Positions 54,961 to 64,000 of a DNA stretch of 64,000 bases are shown here, piece after piece (the first letter of the stretch is position 1; each line of letters opens with the position of its first letter). The position numbers and the translations under genes are program-made. This DNA comes from Luidia sarsii (lineage: Eukaryota > Echinodermata > Asteroidea > Paxillosida > Luidiidae): assembly GCA_949987565.1 (NCBI GenBank), contig OX465102.1, positions 24,528,760-24,592,759 on the forward strand. Direction: 5' to 3'. The notes under the pieces are model-generated. The model was not told the origin of the DNA and made no database searches. It saw only the letters and a list, made by a program, of their open reading frames with translations.

Positions 54961-57079
54961 ACTGGACAGATTGGAAATGGCGACTTTCTTGGATCGGTGA
55001 GTGCTCTGTCCGACTTTTGATTTTGTTTCCCCCCAATTGTGTAATGATTGTTGTCTTCGTCTTTAACGAAGGAGGGGGTATGTGCTATCTGCTATACCGG
55101 CGCTAGCCACCGCCGTGTCATCGGCCGCATGCCTAGTCAGCGGTTCACCAGTCCTGTATCAATCGCGGCCAATGGAGTCTTTTCATCCAAAACCTATACG
55201 AAATTACGCGTGACACATCAACCCCAACCCATCACCGCCGCCACCACCACCACCTAGAAAGAAAAAAATGGAATCGGCACAATAAATTGCCTGCACGGCA
55301 AAGTTTAAAACTTGTTTACAATCCCCGCAAACTGTAAGGATCTATCGCACAGCTAATAGCGCCACATCAGAGACATCAAAACCTCCCATTTATCTCCACT
55401 GAATTGGTACTTCCCAAGTTGGACGCATTACCGATCAAATTGTCCCCGATCTCGCGGTATTAAGTAAAAAAAAAAAAAGCGCCCACCAAAAAGGCAGAGG
55501 GAAGAAAGAAAGAAATCTTTACCCCCTCCCCCCTCTCCCCGTCAAATTAATGAAGAAAGTAAAATGGCGATTGACTAACGTCAACAAAAGTATTCCCGGC
55601 AATTAAACGAGGGCACCGACTGACGAGTCAAGCCTTTAAAGTAACACCCGAGTAATTGGGTGATGGGGAGGGGGGCCTCAGCCCGCTTCAAAGAAAGGGC
55701 AATCAACGGGGACTGAGAGGGGGTCGAGGGATTTCGCCGGAGTCCTCGCCGGGCATTTTGCGCAAGACGAGGGGGAGGAGGAGGGGGGAGGGAGTAATTG
55801 TCCGCTAAATACCGCGGCTCGTTAAGGCAGCCGACCGCCAAAAGAGCAAGGTGTTCCGGGAGAGGGGGAGAGGGGGGGAGGAGGGGGTAGTGCGGTGTGG
55901 CAGGTTGGTTGACGGGGGGGGGAGCCCCAGTCATTGCACGGCCCACCCCCGTTGCTAGCTCTTTGGAGGGGACCCCATCCCCTCCTTTCCCCTCTCTTTC
56001 ATCCTTGTCGCCATCCTCACCGCCCGAGCCCCTTCCCTTCTCCGTCTCTCTCTCTCGACTCAAAACATCTCCCCCCCCCTCCCCTTTTGTACAGCTCTCG
56101 CCCTAATTCCTACCAATTTCGTACCCCCCTACCTCGCTGTATTGACGGTCGCGGCGAGTGGGACTTTAACCATTGTTGCTCTCTCTTTTTTTCATCGGCC
56201 GTAAACAAATTTGACAACAAAAAGCCGCTCGGAAAACAGCAATTTAGAAGCTTGAAAAAGAAAAAAAAAGTAGGGGCTCCCGGGTGCAACCGGCCTTTCG
56301 TGCGCGTTGAAGCGACCACGAGAGAAAAATGTGTATGCAGTACAACCACAGCATTTGGTGGTGGAGGACACCGCGTATCGAGACATTCAATTTAGCATTT
56401 TCCCTCCCACGCCACATTTAGAAAAGAAAAAGACGGGGAATGTTTGTTTGTTTTTCGGGAAAACCTGAAGCTCACTTGGTGCGACTAATCCGCCCCTAAT
56501 CCCTCAATGGCGAGCACATACGTGGGTGTACATTGTAATCCACCTGATCTGAGGAGGGGAGGGATTTCAGCCTATATACGCGACGAACAACCACGAGTCA
56601 GCCAGATTTCTATTCATCTGGTCTTATCGGTCTTATCGACTTTAGTCCTTCGCCTCATCCAACTTCGCTCCCCCCCCCCCTCCTTCCCATTCCCCCCGCC
56701 GTCAGATTGGTCAGACAGGCCCACCAAAAAATGGCATCGAATGCGGGGTCACTATTGAATGGATGTTCGCAGAGCCTCTAACGCTCGAATTTCGTTGAAA
56801 AAAAATCTGCCGTAGATAGACTTTCAGGAAGGACTGCGCGCTCCGACAACGCATAAAAAACATGCACGCAAATAATAGACACATTTGGATATGAGAAGAC
56901 TTGTTTCGATCTAAGCAGGTTCTTTTTCAGAGTCGAATTCTGGGATATTCTCTGTTCGGATCTAAACTTCGATCTGATGAGATTTAGATCATATATATTT
57001 TTAACTAACACGCTGTCTGAACGTATATAGTCTGTATATTGGAAACCATTTAGAAAGTTTGCTGTGACACCATTTTGAT
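54961..57079. other. Intergenic; complex island at ~55380-55790
   Basis: The island has CTCCACTGAATTGGTACTTC, GTCAAATTAATGAAG, GGCAATTAAACGAGG and GAGTAATTGGGTGATGGGG. G-rich and C-rich runs follow (55860-56080, 56670-56700). No coding exon recognised. Confidence 0.35.
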
Positions 57080-57450
57080 CAAAGGCCCTATACAACATTC
57101 GTAAGGTCAAAAGATTGCCACAGTTTGTGTATTGAAACATTAAACATTCCATAAAAGCAATACTGCGAAGGTTTTAGCTCAAATGGTAATCGGAGAAAGT
57201 AGAACTTAAGGCAAAAGGCCGTCACGGTTTTCGCACCAGCCTGTAATGTAAGAAATAGTTTATTACTCGCGAGTAAAAAAAAAATATTTGTCGATGTTTG
57301 AGTGACGATTTCTCGGAAAGTACAGCATCCCAGACCGTAAGATTTCAACATGAGGATTATATCATGACCACCTACAAACTGTGTGAATTAGAAGGAAATA
57401 TGTGGACATGGATGTTTTCCGATCTTCCCAATGTTGTCTTGGGCCTTGAA
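57080..57450 (+). mobile_element. TTAAAGG MITE, copy D
   Basis: From AAAGGCCCTATACAACATTC to CAATGTTGTCTTGGGCCTT. The terminal TTAA has decayed on both sides. Interior TTTATTACTCGCGAGTAA is retained. Confidence 0.82.
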
Positions 57451-58787
57451 AACTCCTTCGAGAATGAGTCCCTGAAGCCTCTTCTCTGGGTCAGACTCCT
57501 CGAAAAACGAAGACTTGTATACAATGGTGTACCACTCCCACGTCACGATATTCGAACAGTGTCACACTGCCTCCATGGTATTTTCGAAAAGCTAACTGTG
57601 CATTGCATCTAGATGTGGGATGCAGCAATCAGCCCATGCACCATCCACAACCGAACCGAACTGGCGCCAAAAAAACACGCCGAAAAAAAACTGCGCCACG
57701 TTGAGGAAAATCTGTGCGAGACGCCGCAAAATTAAACAGTTCACCTGAAATGTTCGAGGGCCTGACATTTTTATCCGACAGCGAGGACCTTTTTTTCCAA
57801 AAAGCAGAACTTGAAGATTTGGTTTCCACAAAAACCAAAGTTGAGTTAAGAGCTGTGCAGATTTAAGACATTGCTTCAGGGTATAGGATTACTCCACCGA
57901 GTTGTTGGATTGTTTTTTATCTGAAATGGCACCCCCGACCGCGTAAAATAATTTTCCTCCACAAAAAAGTAGACTACACGGTGGAGGGTAAGACTTAGAG
58001 AAGCAATCCCACTTTGGCCAAATCCCCTCAAATCTTTTTTTCTTTCTTTTCAAAGGTTCGGCCTTGTATAATAGAGGCCGCGTGATGGTTTTGCGAGCAC
58101 TTAAGCGCCCGCGCAGAGATACGAGTGAGTTGGCCAGACACCGCGGCGTTGCATGCTTCGGCGGCCTAGCAGCCCGGCAGATAAAGTCGTCAAACGCCCG
58201 GTATATAGACACCGGCCAAGTCACGCACGGGCCCGGTGCCGGGGACACTCGTGGTACGCGCGGCGACTCTCTTGCGGGGGTGAGAAAACTTGGACATGTC
58301 TCGTTGCGGATACCCAGTTTAAAAACCCCGAGGCTGTGTTTTAGTGGGGGTTGGGGGGTTGGGTGTGCGAGGCTGAGGGTGGATACAAGTCAAAGACCCG
58401 CGGCCTTGTGCGCTGTCACGGTCGCCGTGCTGAGGCGGGGGAAAAAAAAAAACTGACAGGGCGTCTTGGCTCCGTCAAGAGGCGGTCAGACCGACCACTT
58501 TTTGACCGGGGAAGACGGCGAGGACACTGCCACCGTGAAGGGGAGTTTCCTCTGCCTCCTCGTGGCTGGCTGCTCAAGTACCTTGGCATCTCTATGGCAA
58601 CTTTCTTGAGCACTAATCGAAAAAGCTAATAGTTCTATATACTAGTCGCATTGCATCTTGGAATATGTGGCTTCGTAGACTGTAGCGTGCAGTGTTTAGC
58701 CGATACTATGGTCCCAACGTTGATCAAACTGTCAACTGGTTACATTGTTGGTTTATAGGAAACAAAACTGTTGAATTGGTTTTGGGG
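57451..58787. other. Intergenic
   Basis: It holds a decayed minus GAAACGTC copy at 57748-57795 (GAGGGCCTGACATTTTTATC, GAGGACCTTTTTTT). A GC-rich patch lies at 58060-58460 without a recognisable exon. Confidence 0.4.
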
Positions 58788-59158
58788 TTAAAGGCCCTAT
58801 ACAACATTGGTAAAGGTCAAACGTTTGCCATAGTTTGTGTTAAACCATAAAGCATTCCCAAAAAGCAATACTGCGGAGGTTTTAGCTCAAATGGTAATCT
58901 GAGAAAGTATTAAAATGTCAACAACAAAAAACGTCACGGTTTAGGCACCGTTCTGTAGTGTAAGAAATAGTTCATTACTCACGAGTAATAAACTTTTTGT
59001 CGATGTTTGAGTGAAGATTTCTCGAAAAGTACAGCATCCCAGACCGTAAGAACTAAACACGAGGAATCCATCTTGACCATCTACAAACTGTGTAAATTAG
59101 AAGGAAATTATGGACATCGATGTTTCCCCATCTTCCCAATGTTGTCTTGGGCCTTTAA
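58788..59158 (+). mobile_element. TTAAAGG MITE, copy E
   Basis: 371 bp from TTAAAGGCCCTATACAACAT to AATGTTGTCTTGGGCCTTTA, then A. The centre has ATTACTCACGAGTAATAAAC, one change from the palindrome. Confidence 0.88.
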
Positions 59159-59221
59159 AATCAATCGCAGACTCCGGACACTTCTGATAAACCAGGCCTC
59201 CCCCGTACAAGTATCTCAATG

Positions 59222-59930
59222 TTTCCCTGTCTTTATCTCTCTCCCTCCCGCTCCCTCTGTCTAGCTTTTCCTCTCTCTCTCTTTCTCTTTACCCCCCCCC
59301 TCTCTCTCTCTCAACTTTTCTCTCTTCCTCCCTCTCTCTCACTCCTTCCCACTCTCTGTGTGTTTCTCTCGCTCTCTCTCCTTGGCTTTCTGTCTCTCTG
59401 AAGGAAAGTGTACTGTGTACTGGGTTCTGAATGTGCACGGGTTCTGTAAAGTAAAGCCATCTCTCAACGAACAGCGGACGCGGCTCACTCGTCGAGTTCA
59501 TTCAAGGCGTCTCCGTCTATTAACCCATAGAATGAAGTGGGTTATGTCACCAGTCTGACTTAGCTTCAACCACCAAAGCTAAAACCTTTTCCCTGTCTCT
59601 CCTGTATCTCTGTCACTGTCTCTCTTTCCGCTCCCTCCTCTCTCTCTCTCCTCTCCCTGTCTAGCTCTCTCCTATCTATCTCTCTATCTCTCTCTCTCCT
59701 CTCTCTCCCTTTCTATTTCTCTCGCGCTCACTCTCTCTCCTCTCTCTCTGTCTGTCTCTCGCCTCTCTCTGTCTTTCCTCCAATTATGATATTGTCTCTC
59801 TTCCGTCTCCCTCTGTCTTTGATCTTTCCCTGTCTCTGTAGCACTTCGTTCTCTGTCCACCCTTGGTCTATCTAAGCTTCCTGCCTTAAATTAATTCATC
59901 TCTCTCACTGTCCTTATTTCTCTCTGTATA
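59222..59930. repeat. CT-rich low-complexity tract
   Basis: CTCTCT with CTGT and CTAT variants, interrupted by unique sequence at 59400-59590. Confidence 0.85.
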
Positions 59931-61290
59931 TATGTCTGTCTCACTAACGGTATATCTCTGTGCCTTTCTCTATGCCTCTTTCTATGCCTCTTTCTATGCC
60001 TCTCTCTATGCCTCTCTCTATGCCTCTCTCTATGCCTCTCTCTATGCCTCTCTCTGTGCCTCTCTCTATGCCTCTCTCTATGCCTCTCTCTATGCCTCTC
60101 TCTGTGCCTCTCTCTGTGCCTCTCTCTGTGCCTCTCTCTATGCCTCTCTCTATGCCTCTCTCTGTGCCTCTCTCTATGCCTCTCTCTATGCCTCTCTCTG
60201 TGCCTCTCTCTATGCCTCTCTGTGCCTCTCTCTATGCCTCTCTCTGTGCCTCTCTCTATGCCTCTTTCTATGCCTCTCTCTATGCCTCTCTCTATGCCTC
60301 TCTCTGTGCCTCTCTCTATGCCTCTCTGTGCCTCTCTCTATGCCTCTCTCTGTGCCTCTCTCTATGCCTCTTTCTATGCCTCTCTCTATGCCTCTCTCTG
60401 TGCCTCTCTCTATGCCTCTCTCTATGCCTCTCTCTATGCCTCTCTCTGTGCCTCTCTCTATGCCTCTCTCTATGCCTCTCTCTATGCCTCTCTCTGTGCC
60501 TCTCTCTGTGCCTCTCTCTATGCCTCTCTCTATGCCTCTCTCTGTGCCTCTCTCTGTGCCTCTCTCTGTGCCTCTCTCTGTGCCTCTCTCTATGCCTCTC
60601 TCTATGCCTCTCTGTGCCTCTCTCTATGCCTCTCTCTATGCCTCTCTCTATGCCTCTCTCTACCTCTCTCTATGCCTCTCTCTGTGCCTCTCTCTGTGCC
60701 TCTCTCTATGCCTCTCTCTATGCCTCTCTCTGTGCCTCTCTCTGTGCCTCTCTCTATGCCTCTCTCTATGCCTCTCTCTATGCCTCTCTCTATGCATCTC
60801 TCTGTGCCTCTCTCTATGCCTCTCTCTACCTCTCTCTATGCCTCTCTCTGTGCCTCTCTCTGTGCCTCTCTCTATGCCTCTCTCTATGCCTCTCTCTGTG
60901 CCTCTCTCTGTGCCTCTCTCTATGCCTCTCTCTATGCCTCTCTCTATGCCTCTCTCTATGCATCTCTCTGTGCCTCTCTCTGTGCCTCTCTCTGTGCCTC
61001 TCTCTATGCCTCTCTCTATGCCTCTCTCTATGCCTCTCTCTATGCCTCTCTCTATGCCTCTCTCTATGCCTCTCTCTGTGCCTCTCTCTGTGCCTCTCTC
61101 TATGCCTCTCTCTATGCCTCTCTCTATGCCTCTCTCTATGCCTCTCTCTATGCCTCTCTCTATGCCTCTCTCTGTGCCTCTCTCTGTGCCTCTCTCTGTG
61201 CCTCTCTCTATGCCTCTCTCTATGCCTCTCTCTATGCCTCTCTCTATGCCTCTCTCTATGCCTCTCTCTATGCCTCTCTCTATGCCTCTA
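59931..61290 (+). repeat. 12-bp two-variant minisatellite (TCTCTCTATGCC / TCTCTCTGTGCC)
   Basis: About 110 units differing mainly at one A/G position. Rare TTTC, 10-bp and CATCTC variants mark internal duplications (for example TACC at 60661 and 60827, CATC at 60795 and 60961, both 166 bp apart). The units contain no stop in three + frames, giving ORFs of 395-491 codons that are artefacts. Confidence 0.93.
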
Positions 61291-62014
61291 TGTCACTGTC
61301 TTTGTCTCCGTTCCTCTCTGCCTCCCTGACTGTTGTCAGTCTCTCTGTGTCGGTCTATCTGTGTGTGTGTGTGTGTGTCTCTCTCTCTCTCTCTCCAGTT
61401 TGTTTATAAGCCGTGACGACTTTGAGGCGCTGTAGGTCGGCTGCCTGGCCGCGCCGACCGGCCGTGATGGGCAGAGCTATATAGGCCTTTTGCGACCGGC
61501 AACGCGAAGCTTCCCCTCCCCCGTCCCCACGACAGGTGCACCGTCGTCCCAGGGTTTTTATCACCGGCAAAGTATGCTCTCCCAAGCCCACCATCTCCGT
61601 TAATGCTCGCCCGTCCCAGAGGAGATATTACCGGGGAAAAGAGATGGCCCTGATGGACGGTGTCTCTTTAACCATGCCTCCCTGCCTGCCACCCATGAGT
61701 TTAAAAAAAATAAAAATAATGATGCGATAAAAACAGGAGAGAACACCTAAGAAGAGACACACGCATCGTGATACATCATGGTGTAACAGCCTTGCCCGTG
61801 TTGCAGCAACTGGTCTGGGCGGTTGATTGGTGGGGGGTACCGGCCCTTTGTGACATCTCAACGGCCAACTGTTGTGTCCGCTCCGCCGAGAGAAACAAAG
61901 CCATTGTCTTCGCTGGCAGATTTCTCTTGAATAGATCAGTTACTCTGACGAAAATGTCTGTACAGGGATTGCTTGGACTCTTTGGTATGACTATGATGGG
62001 CTATACGGCAAAAA
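61291..62014. other. Intergenic
   Basis: (GT)n/(CT)n at 61363-61396, then a GC-rich non-repetitive stretch at 61410-61640. The 200-codon frame from 61768 runs into repeats and is not supported. Confidence 0.45.
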
Positions 62015-62200
62015 AATACAGTAATATGCAAAAATACTGCAAACTGCTTACTGACTTAAATGACCAAAAAGCGAATATCAAAATTTTGGAGGGCCTGACG
62101 TTTCAATCCTATAGCAGGACCTTTCTCAAAGGCAGAATGACCACTCGGCCTTTGAGAAAGGTCCTGCAAGGATCAAATCGTCAGGCCCTCCTGAAATTGG
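62015..62200. repeat. Head-to-head pair of GAAACGTC elements at the satellite border
   Basis: Minus copy with tail (AATACTGCAAACTGCTTACT ... GGCCTGACGTTTCAATCC) and plus copy (GGCCTTTGAGAAAGGTCCTG, CAAGGATCAAATCGTCAGGC). The satellite begins directly after the plus copy. Confidence 0.78.
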
Positions 62201-62204
62201 CAAA

Positions 62205-64000
62205 AGAGATAGACCTAGCCCTAGACATGGCTGAGGCTGGAACGAGCATTCAGAGCTATGGCTGTGGCTGCCCTGTGTATGCAATATGCCAACAAATAGA
62301 CCTAGCCCTAAACATGGCTGTGGCTGGAACGAGCTTTCACAGCTATGGCTGTGGCTGCGTGTGTATGTAATAGGCAAAGAGATAGACCTAGCCCTAGACA
62401 TGGCTGTGGCTGGAACGAGCTTTCAGAGCTATGGTTGTGGCTGCCGTGTGTATGCAATAGGCTAATAGATAGACCTAGCCCTAGACATGGCTGTGGCTGG
62501 AAAGAGCTTTCAGAGCTATGGCTGTGGCTGCCGTGCGTATGCAATAGGTCAACAGATAGACCTAGCCCTAGACATGGCTGAGGCTGGAACGAGCTTTCAC
62601 AGCTATGGCTGTGGCTGCCGTGTGTATGCAATAGGCAAAGAGATAGACCTAGCCCTAGACACGGCTGTGGCTGGAACGAGCTTTCACAGCTATGGCTGTG
62701 ACTGCGTGTGTATGCAATAGGCAAAGAGATAGACCTAGCCCTAGACATGGCTGTGGCTGGAACGAGCTTTCAGAGCTATGGCTGTGGCTGCCGTGTGTAT
62801 GCAATAGGCTAATAGATAGACCTAGCCCTAGACATGGCTGTGGCTGGAAAGAGCTTTCAGAGCTATGGCTGTGGCTGCCGTGCGTATGCAATAGGTCAAC
62901 AGATAGACCTAGCCCTAGACATGGCTGAGGCTGGAACGAGCTTTCACAGCTATGGCTGTGGCTGCCCTGTGTATGCAATATGCCAACAAATAGACCTAGC
63001 CCTAAACATGGCTGTGGCTGGAACGAGCTTTCACAGCTATGGCTGTGGCTGCGTGTGTATGTAATAGGCAAAGAGATAGACCTAGCCCTAGACATGGCTG
63101 TGGCTGGAACGAGCTTTCAGAGCTATGGTTGTGGCTGCCGTGTGTATGCAATAGGCTAATAGATAGACCTAGCCCTAGACATGGCTGTGGCTGGAAAGAG
63201 CTTTCAGAGCTATGGCTGTGGCTGCCGTGCGTATGCAATAGGTCAACAGATAGACCTAGCCCTAGACATGGCTGAGGCTGGAACGAGCTTTCACAGCTAT
63301 GGCTGTGGCTGCCGTGTGTATGCAATAGGCAAAGAGATAGACCTAGCCCTAGACACGGCTGTGGCTGGAACGAGCTTTCACAGCTATGGCTGTGACTGCG
63401 TGTGTATGCAATAGGCAAAGAGATAGACCTAGCCCTAGACATGGCTGTGGCTGGAACGAGCTTTCAGAGCTATGGCTGTGGCTGCCGTGTGTATGCAATA
63501 GGCTAATAGATAGACCTAGCCCTAGACATGGCTGTGGCTGGAAAGAGCTTTCAGAGCTATGGCTGTGGCTGCCGTGCGTATGCAATAGGTCAACAGATAG
63601 ACCTAGCCCTAGACATGGCTGAGGCTGGAACGAGCTTTCACAGCTATGGCTGTGGCTGCCGTGTGTATGCAATAGGCAAAGAGATAGACCTAGCCCTAGA
63701 CACGGCTGTGGCTGGAACGAGCTTTCACAGCTATGGCTGTGACTGCCGTGTGTGTGCAATAGGCCAACAGATAGACCTAGCCCTAGACATGGCTGAGGCT
63801 GGAACGAGCTTTCAGAGCTATGGCTGTGGCTGCCGTGTGTATGCAATAGGCAAAGAGATAGACCTAGCCCTAGACACGGCTGTGGCTGGAACGAGCTTTC
63901 ACAGCTATGGCTGTGACTGCCGTGTGTGTGCAATAGGCCAACAGATAGACCTAGCCCTAGACATGGCTGAGGCTGGAACGAGCTTTCAAAGCTATGGCTG
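62205..64000 (+). repeat. 86/87-bp satellite with higher-order repeats, open at the window end
   Basis: GACCTAGCCCTA anchors lie at 62212, 62299, 62385, 62472, 62559, 62646, 62732, 62819, 62906, 62993 and 63079. Every fourth step is 86 rather than 87, so the higher-order unit is 347 bp. Variants such as CTAAACATGG recur every 694 bp (62307, 63001). From ~63640 the pattern changes to 174-bp dimers. The 29-residue peptide repeats on both strands break at each 86-bp monomer and are not protein. Confidence 0.93.

Noticed and set aside
59932..61435. Three overlapping + strand ORFs of 395-491 codons (Met-Pro-Leu-Ser type)
   Set aside because: A 12-bp CT minisatellite is open in all three + frames, and the peptides have no non-repeat part.
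61768..62370. 200-codon + ORF
   Set aside because: Its second half is GAAACGTC elements and satellite read in frame, and the first half has no known domain.
62126..63933. Histidine/Ser/Gly-rich ORFs of 78-194 codons with 29-residue repeats
   Set aside because: Satellite monomers of 87 bp are 29 codons by chance. The 86-bp monomer in each higher-order unit breaks every frame.
62205..64000. Regular 87-bp spacing considered as a CRISPR-like array
   Set aside because: There are no unique spacers, the whole monomer repeats, and the DNA is eukaryotic.

Overview
The window is eukaryotic nuclear DNA. Its one host gene has five exons with GT-AG introns, and most of the rest is interspersed repeats, minisatellites and GA/CT microsatellites. 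The style of the repeats (tRNA-derived SINEs, hairpin MITEs, a pogo-type transposon) together with a single FBXO8 orthologue suggests a marine invertebrate. An echinoderm or other deuterostome is plausible, but the sequence does not settle it.

Region by region. 554-8908 (+) holds a complete F-box/Sec7 gene, fbxo8. Its five exons join in frame to 281 codons plus stop. Intron 2 carries a 32-bp minisatellite interrupted by a 244-bp MITE, and introns 3 and 4 are packed with SINE and MITE copies. From about 9.6 to 49.6 kb I see no supportable host gene. This stretch holds a 2.3-kb codon-neutral minisatellite (12.6-14.9 kb), a 14-bp minisatellite (19.5 kb), GA/CT tracts, a Foldback-like element (34.3-34.8 kb), several hairpin MITEs, and islands of complex non-repetitive sequence that could be regulatory. 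49641-53214 is an apparently intact pogo/Tigger-like DNA transposon. It has 24-bp perfect terminal inverted repeats, TA flanks, five internal or terminal copies of one 16-bp site, and an uninterrupted 684-codon transposase (50526-52580, minus) with psq/CENP-B-type DNA binding, a DDD catalytic core, a Gln-Pro-Gln-Leu-Pro array and a C-terminal PHD-like finger. 59.9-61.3 kb is a two-variant 12-bp CT minisatellite. 62.2 kb to the window end is an 86/87-bp satellite with 347-bp and 694-bp higher-order periods.

The most unusual signal is a very short dispersed family, about twenty copies, built around a conserved ~40-nt core. In the core GCCT and AGGC flank a stem-loop (GGTCC/GGATC) followed by GAAACGTC. 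The arrangement resembles a degenerate hammerhead ribozyme core with a palindromic ACGT helix III, which would require dimers. One copy is a 72-bp insertion flanked by a perfect 13-bp target duplication and another is a 121-bp insertion with a 9-bp duplication. Other copies occur as head-to-head pairs or as ~190-bp tandem monomers. This points to an ultra-short non-autonomous retroelement, possibly of Penelope or retrozyme type.

Apart from fbxo8 and the transposase I find no coding region I can support. The long open frames elsewhere are products of repeats.
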